Assembly: GCA_017390475.1 (NCBI GenBank)
Contig: JAFPBO010000013.1
Coordinates: 62,001-126,000 of the forward strand
DNA length: 64,000 nucleotides
Direction: 5' to 3'
Source: Loktanella sp.
GTDB taxonomy: Bacteria; Pseudomonadota; Alphaproteobacteria; Rhodobacterales; Rhodobacteraceae
Shown here piece by piece: positions 19,812 to 29,875 of the stretch (the first letter of the stretch is position 1; every line of letters starts with the position of its first letter). The notes beneath the pieces were generated by a model. That model was given only the letters and a program-made list of their open reading frames with translations, was not told the origin of the DNA and made no database searches. The translations under genes were made by a program, and so were the position numbers.

Positions 19812-20252
19812 ATGTCAGACGATCAGGCGCAGCGGCGGGACAAGATCGCCGCGCAATTCATCGCATCCATTCCCCATTCGCAGGCGCTGGGCATGACCCT
19901 GACAGAGATCGGTGACGGACATGCAACCATCGCTATGGCCTATGACGCACGTTTTGTCGGGGACCCGGACACCGGGGTCATCCACGGCGGGGCTGTATCG
20001 GCCCTGATGGATACCTGCGCCGGGGCGGCGGTGATGTCGCATCCGGCGGCACCATTGGCCACGGCCACGCTGGATCTGCGGATCGATTACATGCGCCCCG
20101 CCACCCCCGGTGATACGATCACCGCCACTGCGGAATGTTATCACGTCACCCGGTCAGTCGCCTTTGTCCGGGCCCGTGCCGTGGACAGTGACCCGGACCG
20201 ACCGGTCGCCTCGGCCACCGGTGCCTTTACCATCGAGAGGGCAAAACCATGA
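19812..20252 (+). CDS. PaaI-family acyl-CoA thioesterase (1)
   Basis: A 146-residue single hotdog-fold protein predicted to hydrolyse acyl-CoA thioesters. The signature [17 protein letters not shown] near residue 55 holds the HGG(A) motif and the helix with the catalytic Asp (MDTCAG). [11 protein letters not shown] follows as the central strand. AAGGAG precedes the ATG. It is coupled by ATGA overlap to a second thioesterase gene and lies next to the MerR-controlled beta-oxidation block. Confidence 0.85.
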   Translation: MSDDQAQRRDKIAAQFIASIPHSQALGMTLTEIGDGHATIAMAYDARFVGDPDTGVIHGGAVSALMDTCAGAAVMSHPAAPLATATLDLRIDYMRPATPGDTITATAECYHVTRSVAFVRARAVDSDPDRPVASATGAFTIERAKP

Positions 20253-20743
20253 TCCAGCGCCCCGAACCTGTGCAGGTGATCAAACAACGCCGCGACGCGA
20301 TGCTGCAAAAGCTGGTGGCGCGGGTGCCCTATATGCAGTTCCTTGGCATCACCATCGACCGGCGCGGCGATGAGCTGACTGCGATCCTGCCCTATGCGGA
20401 CAAGCTGATCGGCAACCCGATGCTGCCCGCCCTGCATGGCGGCGCAACAGCGGCGTTTCTGGAAGTCACCGCCATCATGGAACTGACCTGGGCGATGATC
20501 TGGGAAGATATGGAGGCGGGCCGGATTACCGAGGATGCCCCCGCCATCGCCCTGCCCAAGACGATTGACTTCACCGTTGATTACCTGCGTACCGGCCTGC
20601 CGCGTGACGCCTATGCGCGGGCCAGGGTGAACCGCTCTGGCCGCCGCTATGCTTCTGTCCATGTGGAAACCTGGCAGGACAACCGGTCGCGCCTTTTCGC
20701 GCAGGCCACCGGGCATTTCCTGATGCCACCGCGCAATGGCTGA
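20249..20743 (+). CDS. PaaI-family acyl-CoA thioesterase (2)
   Basis: A 164-residue hotdog-fold protein. Its signature [19 protein letters not shown] has Glu in the helix where copy (1) has Asp, and [15 protein letters not shown] is the central strand. It overlaps copy (1) by ATGA and the MATE gene by 8 bases. Adjacent hotdog genes can form heterodimers, so the two may act together; this is inference. Confidence 0.82.
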   Translation: MIQRPEPVQVIKQRRDAMLQKLVARVPYMQFLGITIDRRGDELTAILPYADKLIGNPMLPALHGGATAAFLEVTAIMELTWAMIWEDMEAGRITEDAPAIALPKTIDFTVDYLRTGLPRDAYARARVNRSGRRYASVHVETWQDNRSRLFAQATGHFLMPPRNG

Positions 20744-22061
20744 CGTTTTGTTGACACATCGGCGGGTGCTGCGGATTGCGCTGCCGATTGTGTTGGCGAA
20801 TATCTCTGTCCCGTTGCTGGGGCTGGTTGATACCGGCGTTGTCGGCCAATTGGGACAGGCCGCCCCGATTGGGGCTGTCGGTCTGGGGGCCGTGATCCTG
20901 TCAGCGTTTTACTGGATTTTCGGCTTTCTGCGGATGGGCACCACCGGGCTGACGGCGCAGGCCAGCGGCGCCGGCGACAGTGACGAGGTCGCGGCCCTGC
21001 TGTCGCGCGCCCTGCTGATCGGGCTGAGCGCGGGGGCGATGATGATCGCGGCGCAATGGCTGATCTTCAACGGTGCCTTTCGCGTGGCCCCGGCCAGTGA
21101 GGAGGTTGAAAGCCTCGCCCGCGAATACATGGCGATCCGCATCTGGTCAGCCCCGGCGACAATCGCGCTTTATGGCATCACCGGCTGGCTGATCGCGCAG
21201 GAACGTACGCGCGCCGTGCTGGTGATCCAATTGCTGATGAACGGGTTGAATATCGGGCTCGACCTTGTGTTCGTGCTTGGCTTTGGCTGGGGCGTTGCAG
21301 GTGTGGCATGGGCTACGTTCATCGCCGAATGGTCGGGGCTGATACTGGGGCTGTGGCTGTGCCGCGATGCCTTTGCCGGTGTCGCATGGCGGACGGCCGC
21401 AAGGGTGTTTGACGTGATCCGGCTGCGGCATATGGCGGTGGTGAACACCGATATCCTGATCCGGTCAGTCCTGTTGCAGGCGATTTTCGTCAGTTTCCTT
21501 TTCTATGGCGCGGGCTTTGGTGACGTGCCTTTGGCCGCCAATCAGATCCTGATCCAGTTTCTGCATGTCACCGCCTATTTCCTTGACGGTTTCGCCTTTG
21601 CTGCCGAAGTGTTGGTCGGCAAGGCAATGGGCGCACAGGCGCGCAGCACCCTGCGGCGATCCGCTGTGCTGACCAGCCTTTGGGCGCTGGGGGCTTGTAT
21701 TGCCTTGTCTTTCGGCTTTGCCCTGTTTGGCGGCACGGTGATTGATCTGATGACCACCGCCCCCGATGTGCAGGCAACGGCACGGATCTATCTGCCCTAT
21801 CTGGTGGCGGTGCCCTTGCTGGGGCTGGCGGCCTGGATGCTGGATGGTATTTTCATCGGCGCGACCCGGACGGCGGATATGCGCAATATGATGATCCTGT
21901 CCACCTTGGCCTATTTCGCCAGTGTTATCCCGCTGATGGCTTTGTTCGGCAATCACGGGCTTTGGGCCGGGATGCTGATCAGCCTGGTGGTACGGGGCAT
22001 CACGCTGGGCTGGAAATACCCGGCATTAGAGGCGGCCCTAGGTCCAGTCCGCGCGACCTGA
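20736..22061 (+). CDS. MATE-family (DinF-like) multidrug/metabolite exporter
   Basis: A 441-residue integral membrane protein with the twelve hydrophobic segments of the MATE family, beginning [28 protein letters not shown]. That N-terminal VDT segment is characteristic of the DinF branch. It uses a cation gradient to expel organic compounds across the inner membrane. The ATGGCTGA start overlaps the thioesterase stop by 8 bases. Its 3' end overlaps the convergent pyrD gene by 24 bases. Confidence 0.9.
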   Translation: MADVLLTHRRVLRIALPIVLANISVPLLGLVDTGVVGQLGQAAPIGAVGLGAVILSAFYWIFGFLRMGTTGLTAQASGAGDSDEVAALLSRALLIGLSAGAMMIAAQWLIFNGAFRVAPASEEVESLAREYMAIRIWSAPATIALYGITGWLIAQERTRAVLVIQLLMNGLNIGLDLVFVLGFGWGVAGVAWATFIAEWSGLILGLWLCRDAFAGVAWRTAARVFDVIRLRHMAVVNTDILIRSVLLQAIFVSFLFYGAGFGDVPLAANQILIQFLHVTAYFLDGFAFAAEVLVGKAMGAQARSTLRRSAVLTSLWALGACIALSFGFALFGGTVIDLMTTAPDVQATARIYLPYLVAVPLLGLAAWMLDGIFIGATRTADMRNMMILSTLAYFASVIPLMALFGNHGLWAGMLISLVVRGITLGWKYPALEAALGPVRAT

Positions 22062-23090
22062 TCCGACCGCCTCGGCGAGCGTGGCAAAACCGTCGCGCGC
22101 CAGCAGGGCGTCAAGGCCGCGCGAGATATCATCGACCAGCGACAGGCCGCCATAAACCAATGCGGTATACAGCTGCACAGCGCAGGCACCGGCGCGGATT
22201 TTCTGGTAGGCTTGTTCGGCAGTGCTGACACCGCCGACACCGATGATCGGCAGATCGGTCAGACTGGCTAATTGCGCCAGCACGCGGGTTGATTTTTCGA
22301 ACAACGGCTGGCCGGACAGCCCGCCGGTTTGCTGCGCATGCGGGCCATGCAGCCCCTCACGATCCAGCGTTGTATTGGTGGCGATGATGCCGGAAATGCC
22401 TGCCGCCTGCGCGACTTCGGCGATTTCGGCGATTTCTTCGGCGCTCAGGTCCGGGGCGATTTTCAGAAAGACCGGGACAGGGCGCGCCATCGCGGCACGG
22501 GTTTCCATCACGCCCGCCAGCAGGGCCGCCAGCGCCGCCTTGCCTTGTAGATCGCGCAGTTTTTCGGTGTTGGGAGAAGAGACATTGACCGTGGCAAAAT
22601 CCACATGCGGGCCGCAATGGGCCAGCACCGTGGCGAAATCGGCGGCTTTGTCTGTGCTGTCCTTGTTCGCGCCAAGGTTCAGGCCGATCACCGCGCCCGC
22701 TGGCCGCTGGGCCAGCCTGCCCGCGATCACCTGCATGCCCTGATTATTGAACCCGAAACGATTGATCGCGGCGCGGTCCTGCGTCAGGCGGTAGAGGCGG
22801 GGGCGGGGGTTGCCTTCCTGCGCGCGGGGGGTGGCGGCACCAACCTCCAGAAACCCGAAACCGCTGCGGGCAAGCGGGGCAAGCGCGGTGGCATTCTTGT
22901 CAAATCCCGCAGCCAGCCCGACCGGGTTGGGCAGGGCCAGCCCGGCCAGATCACAGCGCAAGCGCGGCGAAGTGAAAGGCCCACCCTTCGGCCCAAGCCC
23001 CGCGCGCAACGCGGCCAGTGCCAGCCCATGCGCCGTTTCAGGATCAACGCGGCGCAGCGCCTGCAACCCGATCTGTTCCAGCGCTTTCAT
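22038..23090 (-). CDS. pyrD: Dihydroorotate dehydrogenase (quinone)
   Basis: A 350-residue class-2 enzyme oxidising dihydroorotate to orotate in pyrimidine synthesis, attached to the inner membrane by its N-terminal helices ([21 protein letters not shown]...). Motifs are [12 protein letters not shown] (FMN region), [15 protein letters not shown] with the catalytic serine, and [12 protein letters not shown]. The ATG at 23090 overlaps the upstream DUF952 stop by four bases, which rules out the longer frame. Converges on the MATE gene with a 24-base overlap. Confidence 0.94.
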   Translation of the reverse strand: MKALEQIGLQALRRVDPETAHGLALAALRAGLGPKGGPFTSPRLRCDLAGLALPNPVGLAAGFDKNATALAPLARSGFGFLEVGAATPRAQEGNPRPRLYRLTQDRAAINRFGFNNQGMQVIAGRLAQRPAGAVIGLNLGANKDSTDKAADFATVLAHCGPHVDFATVNVSSPNTEKLRDLQGKAALAALLAGVMETRAAMARPVPVFLKIAPDLSAEEIAEIAEVAQAAGISGIIATNTTLDREGLHGPHAQQTGGLSGQPLFEKSTRVLAQLASLTDLPIIGVGGVSTAEQAYQKIRAGACAVQLYTALVYGGLSLVDDISRGLDALLARDGFATLAEAVGSGRADWT

Positions 23091-23419
23091 GTCAGATCCG
23101 GCAACACATGCCTGCCCGCCACCAGCGGCAGATCGCGGGCCCAGACCACATCCGCCAGCGTCAGGTCGCGGTAGAGATGTGGAAATAACACACCGCCGCG
23201 GGCCGGTTCCCATTTGAGGGGTGACAGATTGTCTGCCTCGACCGCCAGCAACACCAATCCGGTTTCGCCTGCGAAATACTTGGCGGTGGTTTCGGCGACA
23301 GTCTCGGCGGTGGAAAAGTGAATATAGCCATCAGCCAGATCGACAGGCGCACCCGGGGTGTGCCCGTCCGCTTGCAATGCGGCCCATTCGTCTGCGCGGA
23401 AAATTTTGTAAATCAACAT
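23087..23419 (-). CDS. DUF952 family protein
   Basis: A 110-residue small cytoplasmic protein starting [15 protein letters not shown]. The segment [20 protein letters not shown] and the LFPHLYRDL segment are hallmarks of DUF952, whose fold resembles ADP-ribosyltransferase-like proteins but whose function is unknown. The ribosome binding site is weak. Its stop overlaps pyrD by ATGA, so the pair is co-translated, a frequent arrangement in alphaproteobacteria. I chose the ATG that starts the conserved region. Confidence 0.8.
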   Translation of the reverse strand: MLIYKIFRADEWAALQADGHTPGAPVDLADGYIHFSTAETVAETTAKYFAGETGLVLLAVEADNLSPLKWEPARGGVLFPHLYRDLTLADVVWARDLPLVAGRHVLPDLT

Positions 23420-23572
23420 GGCAATGTCATGAAGCCTGCGCAAAAAATGGTCAAGCATCATGCATGCAAGCCGCTGACGTGGCGGCATGGCGTCATGGCC
23501 GGAACATGGCGTTTGACTCCGGCCCATAGTCAACAGCAAGCTGTTACAATGCAACCTTGAGGGATACCCGTG

Positions 23573-25135
23573 ATGAATATGCGACTATTGACCACCACCT
23601 GCGCACTGGCGCTGACGGCAAGCGCGGCAGCCGCCGATTACACACTGCACATCATCCATACCAACGACCTGCACAGCCGGATCGAACCGATCAGCGGCAG
23701 TGATTCGACATGTGGCGCAGAAGCCAATGCCGCAGGCGAATGTTTCGGCGGCGTCGCACGGGTGATCACCCAGATCAACGCCCTGCGCGAAGAACTGGCA
23801 GGCGAAAATGTTATCGTGCTCGATGCTGGCGACCAATATCAGGGCAGCCTAATGTACACGACCTACAAGGGCGATGTCGAAGCCGAATTCATGAATATCA
23901 TCGGCTATGACGCCATGGCTATCGGTAATCATGAATTCGACGATGGCGATGAAGGCCTGCTGAAGCTGATCGACCTGGTCGATTTTCCGGTCATTGCAGG
24001 CAATATCGACGTGTCCAGTTCCAACATTCTGGCTGGCCAGGTGGATAATCACGTGGTGCTGGAGGTCGGTGGCGAAAGGATCGGGATCATTTCTGCCCTT
24101 GCCTTTGACACCACTGAAACATCCAGCCCGTCGGATGCGGTGATCTTTATGCCCGAGATCGAAAGCCTGTCAGCCGATGTTGCGACCCTGCAGGAAGAAG
24201 GAGTCACCAAGATCATTGCGCTGAACCATGTCGGCATCACCAAGGACATGGAAATCGCCGAAGCCGTGCCGGGAATTGACGCCGTTGTCGGTGGCCATTC
24301 CCACACATTGATGTCCAATACCGAAGAAGGCGCAATGGCCTATCCCACCATGGTCGGCGATGTGCCCGTGGTGCAGGCCTATGCCTATTCCAAATATGTC
24401 GGCCATCTGACGCTGGTTTTCGATGATGAAGGCAATGTCACCTCTGCCACTGGCGACACAATCCTGCTGGATGCCAGCGTGGCCGAAGATGAAGCCGCCG
24501 TTGCACGGATCGCCGAACTGGCCGGGCCAATCGAGGAAATGAAAACCCGCATTGTCGGCAGCACGACAGAGATGATTGATGGCGACCGGAACACTTGCCG
24601 CGCGATGGAATGCACAATGGGCAATCTGATCGCGGATTCGATGCTGGAAAGGGTGCGTGATCAGGGCATCCAGATCGCGATCCAGAATGGTGGCGGCATC
24701 CGCGCCTCGATCGAGGCGGGCGAAGTCAGCATGGGTGATGTGCTGACCGTGCTGCCGTTCCAGAACACGCTGTCTACCTTCGAGGTCACTGGCGAGGCGA
24801 TGCTGGCGGCGCTGGAAAATGGTGTTGGCGGGATCGAGGAAGGCGCGGGTCGCTTCCCGCAGGTTGCCGGGATTAGTTTCGCGGTTGATGCCGCAGCCCC
24901 AGCAGGAGAGCGGATTTCGGATGTGATGGTCGGCGACGCACCAATCGACCCGGCCGCGACCTATGGCGTCGTCTCCAATAACTACGTCCGCAACGGCGGC
25001 GACGGCTATGCGATGTTCGAGGATGCGGCAAATGCCTATGATTTCGGCCCTGATCTGGCTGATGTGCTGGCCGAGTTTATCGCCGAACAGGGCGATTATG
25101 TGCCCTATACCGATGGCCGTATCACGATGAAGTAA
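23573..25135 (+). CDS. Periplasmic 5'-nucleotidase/metallophosphoesterase (UshA-like)
   Basis: A 520-residue protein with a signal peptide (about 1-20, ending ASAAAA) directing it to the periplasm. The N-terminal metallophosphoesterase domain shows all metal motifs: HTNDLHSR, LDAGDQYQGS, IGNHEFDDG and VGGHSHT. The C-terminal nucleotide-binding domain shows IQNGGGIRASI and VSNNYVRNGGDGYAMF. It should dephosphorylate extracellular nucleotides to nucleosides, which the cdd-deo operon could then use. The start follows GAGGG; the GTG one codon earlier is possible. A strong terminator follows. Confidence 0.88.
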   Translation: MNMRLLTTTCALALTASAAAADYTLHIIHTNDLHSRIEPISGSDSTCGAEANAAGECFGGVARVITQINALREELAGENVIVLDAGDQYQGSLMYTTYKGDVEAEFMNIIGYDAMAIGNHEFDDGDEGLLKLIDLVDFPVIAGNIDVSSSNILAGQVDNHVVLEVGGERIGIISALAFDTTETSSPSDAVIFMPEIESLSADVATLQEEGVTKIIALNHVGITKDMEIAEAVPGIDAVVGGHSHTLMSNTEEGAMAYPTMVGDVPVVQAYAYSKYVGHLTLVFDDEGNVTSATGDTILLDASVAEDEAAVARIAELAGPIEEMKTRIVGSTTEMIDGDRNTCRAMECTMGNLIADSMLERVRDQGIQIAIQNGGGIRASIEAGEVSMGDVLTVLPFQNTLSTFEVTGEAMLAALENGVGGIEEGAGRFPQVAGISFAVDAAAPAGERISDVMVGDAPIDPAATYGVVSNNYVRNGGDGYAMFEDAANAYDFGPDLADVLAEFIAEQGDYVPYTDGRITMK

Positions 25136-25154
25136 GCCATTTTTGCTGAATCTG

Positions 25155-25185
25155 ACGCGTCGCGGTTTTCTGCGGCGCGTTTTTT
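25155..25185 (+). terminator. Rho-independent terminator after the nucleotidase gene
   Basis: Nine-base arms ACGCGTCGC and GCGGCGCGT (one G-T wobble pair) enclose an 8-base loop and run into six T residues. It lies 20 bases after the nucleotidase stop codon. Confidence 0.85.
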
Positions 25186-25193
25186 ACTTTCCT

Positions 25194-25246
25194 GCCTCCG
25201 GCGGGAGTATTTCCAACAAAGCGAGGTATTCTTCCCCGCGGGGAAG
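25194..25246 (+). repeat. Composite intergenic repeat: GCCTCCGGCGGG element plus CTTCCCCGCGGGGAAG palindrome
   Basis: Bases 25194-25226 read GCCTCCGGCGGGAGTATTT and end AACAAAGCGAGG. Four bases later comes the perfect 16-bp palindrome CTTCCCCGCGGGGAAG (25231-25246). The same two-part arrangement occurs at 41001-41052. The element follows the nucleotidase terminator. The 125 bases from here to tRNA-Gly show no other structure I can support. Confidence 0.75.
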
Positions 25247-25372
25247 ATGTCGGCCATTCGCGGTACCGCTGGGCGGGTGGCCTATGGAATGATGCCTTTA
25301 CCGGGGATATTTCTGCGTGAAAGTTGGGGGCTTGCTTGACGGGGCGGGCGTGGTGACTTAATCGGGACCTGC

Positions 25373-25446
25373 GCGGGCGTTGTGTAATGGTAAGACCCTT
25401 GCCTTCCAAGCAAGAGACGCGGGTTCGATTCCCGCCGCCCGCTCCA
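25373..25446 (+). tRNA. tRNA-Gly (anticodon TCC)
   Basis: The acceptor arms GCGGGCG and CGCCCGC pair fully. The anticodon stem CTTGC/GCAAG encloses the loop CTTCCAA with anticodon TCC, and the T arm GCGGG-TTCGATT-CCCGC is complete. The discriminator base is T and CCA is encoded. Total length is 74 bases including CCA. It reads GGA codons and stands alone, 96 bases before the ABC exporter gene. Confidence 0.97.
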
Positions 25447-25541
25447 AAACCTTTGAAAACAGTCATCATGTCGCGGTCGCCTTTGGCTTGTGCAAGGCGC
25501 GATCCGGTTTTATGTCGGTCGCTGACAGGAAAGGACGCCCG

Positions 25542-27332
25542 ATGGCCGACACGTCGCATAGCAAATCCGAGGAGCGTCCCGCCAGCAAGAAGGTCAGCGC
25601 ATTGCGCGCTCTGTGGCCTTTCATCACCCCTTATCGCTGGAACCTGATCGGCGCGGGCTTTGCTTTGGTGTTCACGGCCATGGTGGCGCTGACCCTGCCG
25701 CTGGTCGCGCGGCTGGTGGTGGATAATTTCGGGCTGGGTGGTCCGGAAGTGCAGCAATATTTTGGCGCGGCTTTGGCCTTTGCCGTGCTTTTGGCCTTTG
25801 GCACCGCTTTGCGCTATTATCTGGTAACGCGGCTCGGTGAACGCGTGGTCGCGGATATCCGCAAGGCGGTCTTCAACCGCATGATCAGCATGAGCCCCGC
25901 CTTTTACGAACGCATCATGACCGGCGAGGTGCTCAGCCGGATCACCACCGATACCACGCTGATCCTGTCGGTGATCGGCAGTTCGGCCTCTATCGCGCTG
26001 CGCAATATACTGATCTTTTTCGGCGGTGTCATTCTGATGCTGCTGACATCGGTGAAGATGAGCATGATGGTGCTGTGGCCGATCCCGGTTGTGTTGTTCC
26101 CGATCCTGTTTCTGGGGCGCCGGGTGCGCAGCCTGTCGCGTGAAAATCAGGACCTGATCGCGGAATCCAGCGGCGATGCATCCGAGCTGTTGACCTCTGC
26201 CCAGACCGTGCAGGCCTTTACCCACGAGCAGCTGAGCCGCGCCAAGTTCGACGCAGTGACAGAGCAAAGCTATCACTCGGCCCGGCGCCGGATCCGGACA
26301 CGCGCGCTGTTGACAGCGGTCGTGATTTTCATGGTCTTCGCCGCGATTGTCTTGTTCCTGCAGATGGGATCGCGCGATGTCGTCGCCGGCGAGATTACCG
26401 AGGGCGGCTTGGTGCAATTCATGATCTACACGATCATGGTCGGCGGTGCGGTTGCTGCCCTGTCCGAGGTTTGGGGCGAATTGCAGCGCGCGGCGGGGGC
26501 CACCGAACGGCTGGTCGAATTGCTGACGGTCGAGGACAGCGTCACCGATCCGCTGCCCGCCCGCCGCTTGCCCGCCCCGGTCAAAGGCGCGCTGCGTTTT
26601 GAAAACCTGCGGTTTCACTATCCGTCGCGGCCATCGGTGTCGGCGCTGGACGGGATCAATCTGGACATTGCGCCGGGCGAAACCATCGCCCTGGTCGGAC
26701 CCTCCGGCGCGGGCAAAAGCACGATCATCCAGTTGGTCCAGCGGTTTTATGACCCGCAACAGGGATCGGTCAAACTCGACGGTATCGACCTGCGCGACCT
26801 GAACCGCGCTGAATTCCGCAAACATATCGCGCTGGTGCCGCAGGACCCGGTGATCTTTGCCGATACGGCGCGGGAAAACATCCGCTTTGGCCGACCCGAT
26901 GCGACAGATGCCGAGGTTGATGCCGCCGCGAAAGCCGCCGCCGCGCATGATTTTCTGACTGCCTTGCCGGAAGGTTATGACAGCTATGTCGGCGAACGTG
27001 GTGTGATGCTGTCGGGCGGACAAAAGCAGCGGATCGCGATTGCCCGCGCCATCCTGCGCGATGCGCCGGTCTTGCTGCTGGACGAGGCGACCAGCGCGCT
27101 GGATGCCGAAAGCGAATATGCAGTACAGCGCGCGGTCGAGGATCTGGCAAAATCGCGCACGACATTGATCGTGGCCCATCGGTTGGCGACGGTGAAAAAG
27201 GCCGACAGGATTGTGGTTTTTGATGCAGGCCGCATCGTGGCGCAGGGCACGCATGACACGCTGGTGGCGCAGAACGGGCTTTATGCGCGATTGGCGCGGT
27301 TGCAGTTCACCGAAGGTATGGCTGCCGAATAA
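25542..27332 (+). CDS. ABC exporter, fused permease and ATPase (MsbA-like half transporter)
   Basis: A 596-residue protein with six membrane helices in the first 310 residues, then an ATPase domain. Walker A GPSGAGKST, Q-loop LVPQDPVIF, signature LSGGQKQR, Walker B VLLLDEATSALD and the switch histidine in LIVAHRLATV are all intact. It should work as a homodimer exporting a lipid or hydrophobic solute from the cytoplasm. I start at the ATG at 25542 after AAAGGAC; an in-frame ATG at 25512 is possible. Frames extending further back would enter the tRNA. The substrate is unknown. Confidence 0.88.
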   Translation: MADTSHSKSEERPASKKVSALRALWPFITPYRWNLIGAGFALVFTAMVALTLPLVARLVVDNFGLGGPEVQQYFGAALAFAVLLAFGTALRYYLVTRLGERVVADIRKAVFNRMISMSPAFYERIMTGEVLSRITTDTTLILSVIGSSASIALRNILIFFGGVILMLLTSVKMSMMVLWPIPVVLFPILFLGRRVRSLSRENQDLIAESSGDASELLTSAQTVQAFTHEQLSRAKFDAVTEQSYHSARRRIRTRALLTAVVIFMVFAAIVLFLQMGSRDVVAGEITEGGLVQFMIYTIMVGGAVAALSEVWGELQRAAGATERLVELLTVEDSVTDPLPARRLPAPVKGALRFENLRFHYPSRPSVSALDGINLDIAPGETIALVGPSGAGKSTIIQLVQRFYDPQQGSVKLDGIDLRDLNRAEFRKHIALVPQDPVIFADTARENIRFGRPDATDAEVDAAAKAAAAHDFLTALPEGYDSYVGERGVMLSGGQKQRIAIARAILRDAPVLLLDEATSALDAESEYAVQRAVEDLAKSRTTLIVAHRLATVKKADRIVVFDAGRIVAQGTHDTLVAQNGLYARLARLQFTEGMAAE

Positions 27333-27443
27333 GCCTGTTTTCGCAGCGTCATACTTGCAAGCAATCACGACTTTGGCCACGCTTTGGCCCGAGGGAACGG
27401 TGCTTTTCTGCGCCGGACAAAAATGACGGGGAGGAAATCCAGC

Positions 27444-29315
27444 ATGACCTATGCGACAATTGCCGATCGCGATGCGATCGAGAATGAAATGCCTTGGGCG
27501 GCACGCGATCTGCCAAAGACCACTTTTGCGCTGTTGTCGCAGACCGCGGCGGCGCATGGCGGTCGCAAGGCGGTCAGCTTTAGCCTGCTGTCTGATCCAA
27601 ACGCCTATTGCGAAACGCTGACCTGGTCGGAATTGCAAGGCAAGACGGCCCAGGCAGCCAATCTGTTTCGTGATCTGGGTATCGGCGAAACCGATGTCGT
27701 TGCCTTTGTGTTGCCCAATGCGACCGAAACCATCCTGACCTATCTGGGCGGGCAGGTGGCCGGGATCGTCAACCCGATCAATCCGCTGCTGGATGCCGAA
27801 CAGATCGGCGCGATCCTGCGCGAAACCAAGGCCAAGGTCGTGGTGACCCTGCGCGCCTTTCCCAAAACCGACGTCGCGCAAAAAACGGCAGAGGCCGTAC
27901 GCCTTGCGCCCAATGTGACCACCGTGCTGGAGGTTGATCTGCACCGCTATCTGACCGGTCTGAAACGGTTGATCGTGCCGCTGATCCGGCCCAAAAACCC
28001 GGTCACACATCAGGCGCAGGTGTTGGATTTCAACGCCGAACTGGCGAAACGGCCAACAAACCTGCGCTTTGCCGATAGTACGCAAGACCGCGTTGCCGCC
28101 TATTTCCACACCGGTGGTACGACCGGCATGCCCAAGGTCGTGCAGCACCGCTATTCCGGGATCGTCTATAACGCCTGGCTGGGCGCACGGCTGTTGTTCA
28201 CCGAACAGGATGTTCAGATCTGCCCGCTGCCCTTGTTCCATGTCTTTGCGACGATTGTGTCGTTGGGGGCCTCGCTGGGGTCGGGCGCACAGGTGGTGTT
28301 TCCGACGCCGCAGGGCTATCGCGGTGAAGGGGTGTTCGACAATTTCTGGAAATTGATCGAAAAGCACAAAGTTACCTTTATGATCACCGTGCCAACCGCG
28401 ATGTCGGCGCTGATGCAGCGCAAGGTCGATGCTGATATCTCGTCCCTGAAACTGGCATTCTGCGGCTCTGCCCCTTTGCCGCTGGAATTGTACAAACGGT
28501 TCGAAGCCGCCGCAGGCGTGACCATCTGCGAAGGCTATGGTCTGACAGAAGCGACCTGTCTGGTCTCGATCAACCCGCCCGCCGGTGAAAAACGGGTCGG
28601 GTCGATCGGCATCACCTTCCCATATACGGATGTGAAAATTGTCGCTGCAGCGACCGGGATGGAATGCGGTGTCGATGAAATCGGCGAAATTTGTGTCGCC
28701 AGCCCCGGTGTGTTCAGTGGCGAAACCTATACCGAGGCCGACAAGAACAAGGACCTGTTCTATGGCGACCATCTGCGCACCGGCGATCTGGGCCGGATCG
28801 ACGCCGACGGCTATCTGTGGATCACCGGGCGCGCCAAGGATCTGATCATCCGCGGCGGCCATAACATCGACCCCGCCGAGATCGAAGAGGCGCTGGCCGG
28901 ACATCCCGATGTCGCTTTCGCCGGGGCCATTGGCCAACCCGATGCCCATGCGGGCGAGGTGCCCTGCGTTTATCTGGAGCTGGTCGACGGCGCGACTGTC
29001 ACCGAAGCGACGCTGTTGGAATATGCCAAGGAACATATTCATGAACGCGCGGCCCATCCCAAACATCTGGAAGTGCTTGCCGAATTGCCCAAGACCGCCG
29101 TGGGTAAGATATTCAAACCTGATCTGCGCAAACAGGCGATCAAACGCGTCTACAACACCGCCCTTGCCGATATTGCCGCCGAGGTGGTGGATGTGACCGA
29201 GGATAAAAAACGCGGCTTGGTGGCACAGATCGCGACCAGTGACCCGGCGGCGAAAGATCAGATCAGCGCAGCCCTTGGTGCCTATACAGTGCCTTGGGAC
29301 GTGGTGAAAACATAA
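27444..29315 (+). CDS. Acyl-CoA synthetase (AMP-binding enzyme)
   Basis: A 623-residue ANL-superfamily ligase. The phosphate loop is FHTGGTTGMPKV near residue 222, with Gly replacing the usual Ser. The GYGLTEAT motif is near 362, RTGDLGRIDADGYLWITGRAKDLII near 450, and the catalytic lysine in PKTAVGKIFKPDLRK near 575. It differs from the ligase at 10825 by its long N-terminus. GGGGAGGA precedes the ATG. It follows the ABC exporter by 111 bases. The substrate, a medium or long acyl or cyclic acid, cannot be told from sequence. Confidence 0.82.
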   Translation: MTYATIADRDAIENEMPWAARDLPKTTFALLSQTAAAHGGRKAVSFSLLSDPNAYCETLTWSELQGKTAQAANLFRDLGIGETDVVAFVLPNATETILTYLGGQVAGIVNPINPLLDAEQIGAILRETKAKVVVTLRAFPKTDVAQKTAEAVRLAPNVTTVLEVDLHRYLTGLKRLIVPLIRPKNPVTHQAQVLDFNAELAKRPTNLRFADSTQDRVAAYFHTGGTTGMPKVVQHRYSGIVYNAWLGARLLFTEQDVQICPLPLFHVFATIVSLGASLGSGAQVVFPTPQGYRGEGVFDNFWKLIEKHKVTFMITVPTAMSALMQRKVDADISSLKLAFCGSAPLPLELYKRFEAAAGVTICEGYGLTEATCLVSINPPAGEKRVGSIGITFPYTDVKIVAAATGMECGVDEIGEICVASPGVFSGETYTEADKNKDLFYGDHLRTGDLGRIDADGYLWITGRAKDLIIRGGHNIDPAEIEEALAGHPDVAFAGAIGQPDAHAGEVPCVYLELVDGATVTEATLLEYAKEHIHERAAHPKHLEVLAELPKTAVGKIFKPDLRKQAIKRVYNTALADIAAEVVDVTEDKKRGLVAQIATSDPAAKDQISAALGAYTVPWDVVKT

Positions 29316-29347
29316 TATGACGGCGCGGAACAGCAGGTATATCGGCA

Positions 29348-29875
29348 TCAGAACAGCGTGATATCAGGGGTTGGTGTCGGCCGGACCAGCACCGGTTCGG
29401 GCGGCGGAACCCCGGCAATTTGCATTTGCCGGGCGGCCCCGGTGGTTGGCACAAATTGGATGCGGCGCGCCAGCGTGCCGCCCAGGCTCTGGCTCAGGCA
29501 GGGGATGCTTTCACGATCCAGAAAACCGGTCGCAAATTGTGCGTTGGAATAGCCGATATCGCGGGCATGGATCGTCATCCGCGCGCCACCGAACAATTTC
29601 GCCTGCAGCCGCCGCCGGTCGGCACCGGCGCGCAATAGCGTGTTGATCAGCAACTCCATTGCATTGACGCCATATTTCAGATCGGCGGTATCGGCCTCGC
29701 CGCCGCTGGCCAGCAGAAAATGGTTTATCCCCCCGACCCTCGCTTGCGCATCAAACAGGCAGACAGCGACGCAGGACCCCAGAACGCTCGACATCATGAC
29801 AGCCGGGTCGGCAGAGACGGCAAAATCCCCCTGCACGACAGTGACGATCAGATGGGTGTCGGTCGCGTCCTGCAT
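29348..29875 (-). CDS. cheD: Chemoreceptor glutamine deamidase CheD
   Basis: A 175-residue enzyme that deamidates glutamines of chemoreceptors. The catalytic cysteine lies in SSVLGSCVAVCLFD, the histidine in GGINHFLLASGG, and a threonine follows in the GGARMTIHARDIG segment. I start at the ATG at 29875, which shares one base with the cheB stop (TGATG) and has GGAA at a good distance; the ATG at 29884 is too close to that motif. It is the last gene of the chemotaxis operon and converges on the acyl-CoA synthetase gene. Confidence 0.92.
   Translation of the reverse strand: MQDATDTHLIVTVVQGDFAVSADPAVMMSSVLGSCVAVCLFDAQARVGGINHFLLASGGEADTADLKYGVNAMELLINTLLRAGADRRRLQAKLFGGARMTIHARDIGYSNAQFATGFLDRESIPCLSQSLGGTLARRIQFVPTTGAARQMQIAGVPPPEPVLVRPTPTPDITLF

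Noticed and set aside
25380-25541. N-terminal extension of the ABC exporter back to 25380
   Set aside because: It would make coding sequence overlap nearly all of the tRNA-Gly gene; the ATG at 25542 has a ribosome binding site.
25122-29348. A 1408-codon open frame on the reverse strand across the ABC exporter and acyl-CoA synthetase genes
   Set aside because: It is the mirror of two well-supported genes with intact catalytic motifs and also crosses tRNA-Gly. Its translation is rich in His, Gln, Arg and Gly with no domain, as expected for an antisense frame in high-GC codon usage.
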